Positions 45,467 through 54,800 of a stretch of 64,000 bases of DNA are shown piece after piece. How positions within the stretch are numbered: position 1 is the first letter of the stretch; each line of letters starts with the position of its first letter. Source of the DNA: RFSX01 sp965230215 (lineage in GTDB: Bacteria > Bacteroidota > Bacteroidia > Chitinophagales > Saprospiraceae). The notes under the pieces were generated by a model. That model saw only the letters and a list, made by a program, of their open reading frames with translations, had not been told where the DNA came from and did no database searches. A program made the position numbers and the translations under genes. The stretch lies in the NCBI GenBank assembly GCA_965230215.1, contig CBDDKN010000001.1:186001-250000 (forward strand). Reading direction: 5' to 3'.

Positions 45467-47995
45467 TTGAAACTGATTTCCAAACTCTCATTATTAATTC
45501 TATGCTCTTTGCTTTGTCAGGAGTTAAGTTCCCAGGAAAAGGTAACCGTCTTTGGTGCAGTAAAGGACCTTGATACAAACGAACCTATCGAGTTCGTGAC
45601 AGTCTATGTTAAAGGCACCAACCAAACCGCCGAGACCAATGGCTTTGGTGAATACTCAATTCAATCAGATGCTAACGACAGGTTTACACTTGTATTTAGT
45701 CGTATTGGATACAGTGAATCTGAATTTGTTATCAAGCCCATGAAACCTGGAGCCAAAAGGAATGTCAACATAAGCTTGGCTGCTCAGATGTCGGATGTTG
45801 ATGTGATCATTCGAAGCAGCAAGATCGAGGATGTGGGCATGGTTAAAGAGGAGGTGACAGAATTTAAGAAGCTTCCTACGGCCAGTGGTAACTTTGAAAG
45901 TATTCTACCACATATAGCGCTCGGCGTGAGCAGTGGTACTGGAGGTGAGCTGAGTTCTCAATATAATGTGAGGGGTGGTAACTACGATGAAAACCTCATC
46001 TACGTCAATGATTTTGAGATATTCAGGCCCTTGCTTATCCGAAGCAGTCAGCAGGAAGGTTTGAGTTTTCCGAATGTAGATCTTATCCGTGATGTAAAGT
46101 TTTCATCAGGTGGATTTGAGGCGCGATATGGTGACAAGATGTCGTCAGTACTGGATGTGCGATATAAGAGACCGGACAAGTTTGCTGCATCTGCATCCAT
46201 GAGTTTTCTTGGTGCAAGTGCGCACATGGAGGGAAGTAAGAAGCTCGGAGCCAATGCCTACAATAAACTACGATACTTGGTTGGTGCACGATACAAGACC
46301 ACAAGATATATACTGGGGTCATTGGATGTGACAGGGGAGTATATACCTAACTTCGCTGATCTGCAGACTTATTTGACCTATGACTTCACCAAGGATTTAC
46401 AGATAGCCGTTCTGGCCAACTATAACTACAGTCAATATGACTTTGAACCACGGCAGCGTGTAAGTGCTTCCGGATTGTTTACACAGGTCTTGCAATTGAC
46501 GACCGTCTTTGAGGGACAGGAACGTACCGGATTCGAAAATACGATGGGTGGGGTCTCGATGACTTACATCCCTGAAAGGGACAGGAATCCATTCTTTGTA
46601 AAACTATTGGCTTCCCGTTATGATAACTATGAAACGGAAAATTTTGACATTATTGGTTTTTACAGACTCTCACAGGTAGAGTTTGATCTTGAAGGAGAGG
46701 GATCTCTTGATGAGGTGAGTGTTCTAGGTGTAGGTACACAGCAACTGTTTGCAAGAAACAGACTGCAGAGCCAGATTACCAATGTACAGCTTAGGGGTGG
46801 ACTTGAACTACAGACAGATGATGAATTGGTTAACAACTTCATTCAGTGGGGGGTCAAGTATCAGGAAGAAAACATTGATGACAGACTTAGTGAATGGGAA
46901 CGCATCGACTCTGCGGGCTATTCAATACCTTTTAGTGAAAGCGATGTACTCTTAAATGAGGTGATAAAGTCCAGCAATGAGATCAACTCCTATCGTATCA
47001 TGGGTTTCCTTCAGAATAGCTTTAGTTATGGGAAAGAGGGCAGATATGAACTTAAGCTGACAGGTGGCGTGCGTTTCAATCACTGGAATTATAATGGTGA
47101 AACCAATATCAGTCCACGTTTCCAGGTGTTCTATAGACCTTTGCGTTCAGAGAAGGAGATTACATTCAAGTTATCTGGTGGTATCTATGCGCAGCCTGCG
47201 TTCTACAGGGAACTAAGAAATCTTCAAGGTATTGTCAATCCTGAATTACGTGCACAGAAATCGACGCATGTGGTTGCAGGTTTGAGTTATGACTTTGATT
47301 GGCTGAGGAGAAGCAATAAGAAATTCAGATTGATTGCGGAAGCCTATTATAAGAAGTTGGATAATCTGGTTTCTTATGATATTGATAATGTACGCATAAG
47401 ATATTCAGGTGAGAATGATGCAACGGGTTATGTGGCTGGTATAGATTTGCGTGTCAACGGTGAGTTTGTACCAGGTGCGGAGTCATGGGTGAACCTTTCG
47501 TTCCTTACTGCAAGAGAGACGCTTACAGGTGTACAACACCTCTCTCAATCTTTTGGCGCGACAGAGCCAACGGATGTAGATTATGTACCACGTCCTACGG
47601 ATCAGGCATTTAATATCAATATCTATTTTCAGGATTACCTCCCTCAGAATAAGGACTTCAAGATGAATCTTAATCTGGCTTATGGTTCAGGATTACCTTT
47701 TGGACAGCGCGGTAATAATGTGATATATAGAAATACCTTCCGATTCAAGGCGTACCAACGTGTGGATATAGGTTTCTCATATCAGATCTGGGATGAATCC
47801 AAGCGATCTGAAAAACCATATCATGCCTTCAGGTTTACCAGAAATACATGGGTGAGTTTTGAAGTATTCAATCTACTGCAGATTGCCAATGTGGGATCCA
47901 ATACCTGGATCAAGACTGTTGGTAATCAGCAATATGCAATTCCCAACTTCCTTACCTCAAGGCGTGTCAATCTGAGATTCCGAATGGAATTTTGA
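45467..47995 (+). CDS. TonB-dependent outer-membrane receptor
   Basis: An 842-residue receptor. Starting at TTG 45467 gives a proper signal peptide (MKLISKLSLLILCSLLCQELSSQ); the same frame stays open back into rpe but that part is not plausible coding. A carboxypeptidase-regulatory-like domain (VTVFGAVKDLDTNEPIEFVTVYVKGTNQTAETNGFGEY), then the plug (SQYNVRGGNYDENLIYVNDFEIF), then a barrel ending NLRFRMEF with the terminal aromatic. No STN domain, unlike the receptor at 11.3 kb, so no direct FecR signalling is expected. Cargo unknown; a lipoprotein follows. Confidence 0.9.
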   Translation: MKLISKLSLLILCSLLCQELSSQEKVTVFGAVKDLDTNEPIEFVTVYVKGTNQTAETNGFGEYSIQSDANDRFTLVFSRIGYSESEFVIKPMKPGAKRNVNISLAAQMSDVDVIIRSSKIEDVGMVKEEVTEFKKLPTASGNFESILPHIALGVSSGTGGELSSQYNVRGGNYDENLIYVNDFEIFRPLLIRSSQQEGLSFPNVDLIRDVKFSSGGFEARYGDKMSSVLDVRYKRPDKFAASASMSFLGASAHMEGSKKLGANAYNKLRYLVGARYKTTRYILGSLDVTGEYIPNFADLQTYLTYDFTKDLQIAVLANYNYSQYDFEPRQRVSASGLFTQVLQLTTVFEGQERTGFENTMGGVSMTYIPERDRNPFFVKLLASRYDNYETENFDIIGFYRLSQVEFDLEGEGSLDEVSVLGVGTQQLFARNRLQSQITNVQLRGGLELQTDDELVNNFIQWGVKYQEENIDDRLSEWERIDSAGYSIPFSESDVLLNEVIKSSNEINSYRIMGFLQNSFSYGKEGRYELKLTGGVRFNHWNYNGETNISPRFQVFYRPLRSEKEITFKLSGGIYAQPAFYRELRNLQGIVNPELRAQKSTHVVAGLSYDFDWLRRSNKKFRLIAEAYYKKLDNLVSYDIDNVRIRYSGENDATGYVAGIDLRVNGEFVPGAESWVNLSFLTARETLTGVQHLSQSFGATEPTDVDYVPRPTDQAFNINIYFQDYLPQNKDFKMNLNLAYGSGLPFGQRGNNVIYRNTFRFKAYQRVDIGFSYQIWDESKRSEKPYHAFRFTRNTWVSFEVFNLLQIANVGSNTWIKTVGNQQYAIPNFLTSRRVNLRFRMEF

Positions 47996-48083
47996 TAAGA
48001 CACCAGGAAGAATATTCAAAAAACTTATTTCCATTGCAGCGTTTTCGAATATTCTTGCTTTATATTAATACAAAGACACAGTA

Positions 48084-49730
48084 ATGAAATCGTGGATATG
48101 TATTTTAAGCACCCTTCTCCTGTTCTCATGTTATGAGGACTACGATAACACTTCGATCGAAGTTATAGAAGAACAACCCACAACAATAGTTAATGGTGGT
48201 ATCAACGGTAAGGTGGTAAACCTGAATCCAGTTGATTATGCAGACTATACGCTTGAGATCAATGGCGATATGTTTGAGATCAAGGACAGTTTCGTTTTCA
48301 ACTATATCAATGGATTATCAAAGGAAGGACAGGTAATCAATCTTGTGAAGGATAACGTATTGCAAGGCATGGGGTATGGCTTTATCAAGGAAAATGATAT
48401 TAACTATATCGAGATTACCAGATTTCCAGAAGCAAGCGTTGTGAATACTGAAACTGGTACACCGAATGAAATTAACATTGCTTCAGACTTCAAACTTGTC
48501 CTGGATCAGAACTATACAAATGCCTCCGGGGCCCCTTATTCCGGTTCAGTTGAAATATCCAATAGCTATATCAATGGCGCTGAATATCGTAACTATCTCC
48601 CAAGATATGTGAAGACTGAAGGTGGTGGATATGTATTGGATGAAATCAAAAGTGCTTTCAGCATTCAATTGAATGACAGTCAAGGCATGCCCGTAGAAGT
48701 TTCTGCTTCTCAATCATATATAGAGTTAATTGGTCAAACAGGAAGCTTTACATTATTCAAGTTGATCGGTAATACCCTTGTTGAGTTGGACATGGATAAC
48801 AATAGCAGATTTGGCTACGCTGGTGCTGGTCTGTATATCTATGCTTCCAAAGTTCCGGCAACATTGATTGAAAGCTTCCTGTATTCAGACGAAGGAAATA
48901 TAGCACAAGCAAGATTAAACATAGCCGGCATAAATCATTACACGACGCATGATGGTGTGTGGATTGCTGCGCTTGAAACAGGAGATGTGGTTGATATCAA
49001 TTTATCCGGCGATTGCGGGATAATGTTGGAAGATTGGACTGTAGATGTTAGCAATTACAATTCGGCTTCAGGATTGAAACTTAATGATAATCAACATCTG
49101 CTGCCTTTACGACTGGAGCTAATTGATTGTCAGGAAGGCTTAGCACAGTTTCCAGCTATACTGAGCCGTGATCAGGGTGAAATCACAAAGTATGTCTTCA
49201 GAGATGGTACTGTGAACGCTGCAATAATCAGCTGCAATGGTGCTTCTGAACTAGCCGCAGGAGATGCATTGACCGGAGAGAAAGGGGCATTCATTGAATG
49301 GTCCAATGATCTGGGTGATGATCTCAGATATTTGGGAGCCTGTTCTGAATATGATCAAGCATTCGCCTATATCGTCATCAATGGTGAGCCCAAGCTCTAT
49401 GATTCATTCAGTTTGATGAAAGAGGGATCGAGCACCATTCTGAGATCGGCGGATGACAGGTTTAGATTAAGATTTCAGGGCACAGAAGAGGGGCCATATC
49501 CAACAGAATCTGTTAATCTGTTTATCAACGATGACAGTTTTGGAAGCGATGGTTTTTCAATCTCTTGCGAAAACTCACCACTTGGTTGTGGTATAGAATA
49601 TTTTAATGTAACACATTTCAAGGACGATGATTGGTTCCGGGTGTCGCTGGAAGGCGAGATCTGGGCACAGACCCTTGATCCGCCGATTGCAGGATACTAT
49701 CCCATAAAAGCCGTAATCATGATAAAATAA
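48084..49730 (+). CDS. Large hypothetical lipoprotein
   Basis: A 548-residue protein with a short lipoprotein signal (MKSWICILSTLLLFSC) followed by beta-rich sequence starting YEDYDNTSIEVIEEQPTTIVNGGINGKV. Internal segments (SGSVEISNSYINGAEYRNYLPRYV; FGYAGAGLYIYASKVPATLIESFLYSDEGNIAQARLNIAGINHYTTHDG) suggest several Ig-like or carboxypeptidase-regulatory-like domains. I recognise no named family. It sits between a TonB receptor and an ECF sigma gene (20 bases), so it may be part of a surface uptake or signalling unit. Confidence 0.75.
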   Translation: MKSWICILSTLLLFSCYEDYDNTSIEVIEEQPTTIVNGGINGKVVNLNPVDYADYTLEINGDMFEIKDSFVFNYINGLSKEGQVINLVKDNVLQGMGYGFIKENDINYIEITRFPEASVVNTETGTPNEINIASDFKLVLDQNYTNASGAPYSGSVEISNSYINGAEYRNYLPRYVKTEGGGYVLDEIKSAFSIQLNDSQGMPVEVSASQSYIELIGQTGSFTLFKLIGNTLVELDMDNNSRFGYAGAGLYIYASKVPATLIESFLYSDEGNIAQARLNIAGINHYTTHDGVWIAALETGDVVDINLSGDCGIMLEDWTVDVSNYNSASGLKLNDNQHLLPLRLELIDCQEGLAQFPAILSRDQGEITKYVFRDGTVNAAIISCNGASELAAGDALTGEKGAFIEWSNDLGDDLRYLGACSEYDQAFAYIVINGEPKLYDSFSLMKEGSSTILRSADDRFRLRFQGTEEGPYPTESVNLFINDDSFGSDGFSISCENSPLGCGIEYFNVTHFKDDDWFRVSLEGEIWAQTLDPPIAGYYPIKAVIMIK

Positions 49731-49750
49731 ACAAGCCAGCTTAAGCAAAT

Positions 49751-50332
49751 TTGGAAGAACGGGATATCATAATCGGATGTAAAAAGCGTGAGCAGACGGC
49801 ATATCGCGCGCTGGTAGACAGATACTCTAATTATCTGTTCGCCATATGTAAGCGCTATGTCCAGGATAACGAAAAGGCAAAAGACTGTCTTCAGGAATCC
49901 CTTGTGCAGATAATCTCCAAGATTGACCGATACGAGGAGAGGGGCAAATTTATGGCTTGGATGAGCGCAGTCACCGTCAAGAAATGTCTTGATGTATTAA
50001 GAAAAGAAAAAAGAAATCAGACTTCGGATTTAGATAATGTTGCAGAACCTTCTATTGACGAGTCTATAAATTGGCGTCTTGAACGTGATGATGTGATGGC
50101 ATTTCTGGAAACTATTCCAGAGCAATACCGGATCGCAATCAATATGTTTCTTGTCGAGGGATATTCGCATAAAGAGATAGCGGATGTACTCAATATAAGC
50201 GAGAGCAGTTCAAGGTCCCTGGTGTCTAGAGCCCGTAAGATGATTGTACAAGCTTTTAAAGCTGAAGAACTTAGAGTAGATAAGAGAGACACACAAATGA
50301 ATAATTTAAAATTTAAAGTTATCAGATCATAA
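49751..50332 (+). CDS. ECF-type RNA polymerase sigma factor
   Basis: A 193-residue sigma-70 family protein. Region 2 is YSNYLFAICKRYVQDNEKAKDCLQESLVQIISKIDRYEERGKFMAWMSAVTVKKCLDVLR; region 4 is IPEQYRIAINMFLVEGYSHKEIADVLNISESSSRSLVSRARKMI. Start is TTG, since the next ATG lies after region 2 begins. It is followed by a membrane-anchored protein and a giant secreted protein, the order used by sigma/anti-sigma/effector operons in this phylum. Confidence 0.9.
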   Translation: MEERDIIIGCKKREQTAYRALVDRYSNYLFAICKRYVQDNEKAKDCLQESLVQIISKIDRYEERGKFMAWMSAVTVKKCLDVLRKEKRNQTSDLDNVAEPSIDESINWRLERDDVMAFLETIPEQYRIAINMFLVEGYSHKEIADVLNISESSSRSLVSRARKMIVQAFKAEELRVDKRDTQMNNLKFKVIRS

Positions 50333-50344
50333 AAATCCTACTAG

Positions 50345-51844
50345 ATGGCTGATTTGAATAAGAAAGAAAAAAAGTTTGCCGAGATTCTTGCTTCCGACAG
50401 CAGGACCGTGGACACTTCTGAGATATGGGACAATATCTCAGACAGGCTTCCGCAAAAGAAGGAGCGCAGACCATTTATATGGTTTCTCTTTGGACTCGGT
50501 ATGGGTATGGCTGTTCTTGCAACAGCGCTCCTATGGAACAACAGTAATTCAGTTGCTTCACAGCAACAAACATTGCTCGAGACAGAGACGTCTGATAAAA
50601 CAATACAAAAAACAGATCAAGAGACGACAGTATTAGGTCTGGTGTCGGACAATGACCCAACTGAAGACTTGAAAGATGATAATGCTGCAAACAATGTTTT
50701 GATCAGCGACGCTTCAGAATATCAGAACAACAAACAAACCAATACTAGCCAATCAAGTAAGATCCCAAATACGATCAATCAAATAAATACAAATGCATCA
50801 GCGAACATTGTTACATCCTATGTAGCTCACGCTCAATCTCCCGGGATGAATGAAGCCAACATTGATAAAGTCATAATCGGTGCTCTAGGTTCTGATCAGA
50901 CAGTTCCTGTTACAGAAGAGGCCGTTTTGGCATTGAATGAATCTTTGGGCAGTGACGATCTAAACTTAGGCATTGATCTATCAGATGCTAGTGATGTAAG
51001 GACAGTGGAATTATTATCGCTTATCAATGAATTACCTAGGTTAAGACCTGATTTTGCAGAATCCTTGACCACCAATGCTTTGGAGTCAAATATGGCATTT
51101 TCTGAGGTGCAATTGAAGCATAACAGAAATTGGAGAGGAAGTCTGATGATTGCATCGGGAGTTGACTTTGGAATGATAAGAAATGAAGCTCCTGGTAATA
51201 CCACGCTGTCAGAATCAGCTGTCTTCACATTGGAGTCTTCAAGACCGGGTCTGTCAACAGATATAATCTACAGATCTCAACATCGCAATGGCTTCTCCTG
51301 GTTGGCGGGTGTATCCTATAGACAGATAGTAGGGGTGTACAGAGAGGCCAATGAGGTGATCGAGACAGAATTGATACCAGAAGAGACAACAATTATTGAC
51401 GATCAGGGATTTGTATCCACGGGTACACAACTGGTTGAAAGAACCACACTTTACAATTACGATCGTCAGATTCACAGAACACATCATCAGGTAGACTTAC
51501 AGGCGGGAATAGGTATGCGCTTAATCGATATCAAGACCTTTTCCATCAGTACGGATGCCATGTTGCGCTACAATATAATTAATAGCAATAATGGCTATTA
51601 TTTTGATGCCAATAGCGCGGGTTTAGTTAAGTTTGCAGGCGATGAGCAAAACGTGTACCGCAACAGTACAGGTTTGTCGGCTCAGCTCGCACTAAACCTG
51701 GAATTTAATAGAGAACTACTTGGTCTCGGTATAAGACCATATTGGCAATATCGACCTACATCATTTACGAGATCTGATGCAGGTTATAATTTATACCAGA
51801 ACAGCCTGGGTGTCCAGGTTTTTCTAACCTTAAAAACATTTTAA
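50345..51844 (+). CDS. Membrane protein downstream of an ECF sigma factor (anti-sigma-like N-terminus, barrel-like C-terminus)
   Basis: A 499-residue protein. Residues 1-45 are charged and cytoplasmic-like (NKKEKKFAEILASDSRTVDTSEIWDNISDRLPQKKERRP), followed by a single hydrophobic helix (FIWFLFGLGMGMAVLATALLW; about 44-64). A low-complexity Asn/Thr/Gln/Asp stretch follows. The last 230 residues have alternating beta pattern and aromatic girdles (SWLAGVSYRQIVGVY; YNIINSNNGYYFDA; GIRPYWQYRP) ending in LKTF, like an outer-membrane barrel. The N-terminal part could bind the upstream sigma factor. No zinc-finger anti-sigma motif is seen. Confidence 0.6.
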   Translation: MADLNKKEKKFAEILASDSRTVDTSEIWDNISDRLPQKKERRPFIWFLFGLGMGMAVLATALLWNNSNSVASQQQTLLETETSDKTIQKTDQETTVLGLVSDNDPTEDLKDDNAANNVLISDASEYQNNKQTNTSQSSKIPNTINQINTNASANIVTSYVAHAQSPGMNEANIDKVIIGALGSDQTVPVTEEAVLALNESLGSDDLNLGIDLSDASDVRTVELLSLINELPRLRPDFAESLTTNALESNMAFSEVQLKHNRNWRGSLMIASGVDFGMIRNEAPGNTTLSESAVFTLESSRPGLSTDIIYRSQHRNGFSWLAGVSYRQIVGVYREANEVIETELIPEETTIIDDQGFVSTGTQLVERTTLYNYDRQIHRTHHQVDLQAGIGMRLIDIKTFSISTDAMLRYNIINSNNGYYFDANSAGLVKFAGDEQNVYRNSTGLSAQLALNLEFNRELLGLGIRPYWQYRPTSFTRSDAGYNLYQNSLGVQVFLTLKTF

Positions 51845-51869
51845 AGCTTTACAGACATAATCAACAATC

Positions 51870-54800
51870 ATGAAACAATTTTACGCTATCTTATTGACAG
51901 CCAGCTTAACACTTATTTCTCAATTTGGCTTGTCACAGCAACTTCCGATTCAATTAGAGCTTACGACGAATGATTCGTTAACCGTACCTAATGGTTTGGT
52001 GGATGTAGAAGTCAGAGTCAGTGATTTTGAGAATATCCTGGCGACGCAGTTTGTGATTACCTGGGACTCACTTGTTCTTGAGATAACAGACATCCCTTAC
52101 ATCTCTCCGGATTTAAGTGGACTATCACTTTCATCTTTTGCACTTCCGGAGCAAACCGATGCAGGTACAAAAGGGCAATTGGCTCATGCGTGGCTTCCAT
52201 TGGATGCAGCAGCTAAGTCATTACCTGACGATCATCACCTGTTTACAATGCGTTTTAAAGCCATTGGCCCTGCTTGTAGTCTTACAAGTTTCGGTTTTCT
52301 AGAGATACAAAACATCAAAACTATTGAGATTCTCAATGCAGACTTTGAAGATATAGGTGCAGAAATTAATGAGCAGTCTATTCTTGTTACCGGTCCTGGT
52401 TGCGATGGTTTTATTGAAAGTGTGGCATGTAATGATTTTATCAATGTTTCATTAAGTCCATGGGGTTTGACTGAAATAACTGCAGATATGATCCTTGAAG
52501 GCGGACCGTATGACTATTCTGTTATGCAGGTTGATCCGCCAACATTGGATTGTGAGAACATTGGCGTTCCTGTAGTAGTAACGGTAACCAATACGAACAA
52601 TGGTGTTTCTTGCTGGGGAGAAGTTCTCGTTGAAGATCGTATCCCTCCAGTGGTTGTACTGGAGCAGCAGTTGATTGTCAGCTTGTCACCATCGAACAGT
52701 GCGAATCCGTTTACTGCAACCGTCTTTGTTGAAGACCTGGATGAGGGCAGCTACGATGCATGTTCTGATGAGCTTGTATTCTCACCTACACAGTTTGATT
52801 TTGATTGTTCTCAGGTAGGTCCTCAGGACTTGGTGGTAACAGTTACAGATGAATATGGCAACGTTAACTCTGCATTTACTACTGTAATAGTAGAGATTCA
52901 GGAGAGTGTGCAATTGAGTTGCCCATTGAATGTGGTTGTAGCCTGTGAGACCGATATTGAAGATGAGGATATCATCAACAATGTATTGGGTGCAGCTACA
53001 AGTGCAAGTCAGTGTACACCGATATACGAAGACTTCTACGGTTATGATCAGAACAATGATGGTGACCGCGCTGATGAATACACGCTTAATGGTGTGACGA
53101 TCACAGAAGAATATTATGCCTGTGGTTACGGTACCGTTCTAAGAGTATGGAGAGTGCCTGGTGCAGCGAATAGCTGTCAGCAAATCATAGGTCTGGAAAA
53201 TACAGGTTCTACATTCGATGGATCTACCATGATCGATTGGCCTTATTCTCTGGATGCTATTACTTCAGTACAAGATAACGATGGAAGAAATTGTGCAGTG
53301 GCTTGTGGTCCTGATCAACCAAGCAATATTGAATTGATATATGATCAGGATGGCAATCCGATCGGTGCAAACGTTACTTCTGATTGTTCAGTGGCACTTT
53401 GCGAGGAGCCATTCTGGGAGGAGTCCGGCTGTAGCTTCATTGGATGGGGATATGAAGAGGAAGTTACAGACTTAGGAAATGGTGTTAAGAATGTTGTAAA
53501 GACATACTCTGTTATCGACGCTTGTTCATTTGATGAGCAGACCGGCGAGGGCAGATGGTCATGGACTGTAAACGCAACCATTGATACAGGTATTCCAGAT
53601 GAGGTAACATTGGCATTGTCTGATGTATCCGGAGCAAAAGGAGAGACAGTATGTATGCCATTGCGTGTATTCAACTTTCAAAATATTGAATCCATTCAAG
53701 CCAGTGTAAACTGGGATCCAAATGTAGCGCAGTTTAACAGCATTGGCGGCTTTGGATTGCCTGGTTTGGGTAATGGTTCATTTGGTATCAACAGTGTAGA
53801 TGAGGGCAAGCTAAGCTTCGTATGGTTTGATGATACGACGAATAGCCCGGCGACTCTTCAGGATGGATCATCTTTATTTGAATTGTGTTTCAATGTTGTG
53901 GGTGATCAAGGTGAGAGCACACTTGTTGAAGTGTCCAACGAGCCTACACGTATAGAGATAACTTCAGAGGCACGCGTGATTCCTTATGCTACTATTACGG
54001 GTAGCTTGATCGTAGGGGAGAGCAACTGTGATAATGATTTCACGCCTCCAGTACCATACTGTGTCAATTTGAGCACAGCACTTCTTGATGATGGTGAAGT
54101 TGAACTATGGGCCATTGATTTTGACGCTGGCAGTTTTGATAATTGCAGTGCTTCAGAAGATCTTAGATTCACATTTTCAGATGTAAATCCAGATAACGAT
54201 CCTGATTTCGTTGGCAGCAGTTCTTCAAGAACATATACGACGCAAGATCTTACAGGCTCTGTGACAATCGTAGAATTGCCTGTGTATGTATGGGATGAAA
54301 GCGACAACAAAGACTTCTGTCTTGTTCAGCTTACCTTAATGGATGATCCTTCCAATGATAATATTGTAGAATTCAGTTTTGAAGACTACTATGGTGCCAA
54401 GGATAATGTATTATGTACTGAACTTAAGGTTGACAACTTTACCGAAGTTGAAGCCGTTCAAGCTACCATCACATGGGATACCAATATATTAAACTACACG
54501 GGTGTAAGCAATGCCATACTACCTAACTTCAGCACAGCGGCCAATGTAAACGAAGGCAATGTTGAGAACGGCATCCTGCCATTTATTTGGTTTGACAATT
54601 CGGTTTCGAATCCAGTTAGTTTCGCTGATGGCGCGACCTTGTTTGAAGTATGCTTCGAACTGATAGGAGAAGAAGGAGATGTATCTCTATTAGAATTGGT
54701 TGATAGCCCGACGCTGATTCAGGTGTCAAGTACAGGTGTTGGTGCAAGACCATACATCGTGCATCCGGGCTCTGTTACTATTCTTGACGGCACCTGCGCA

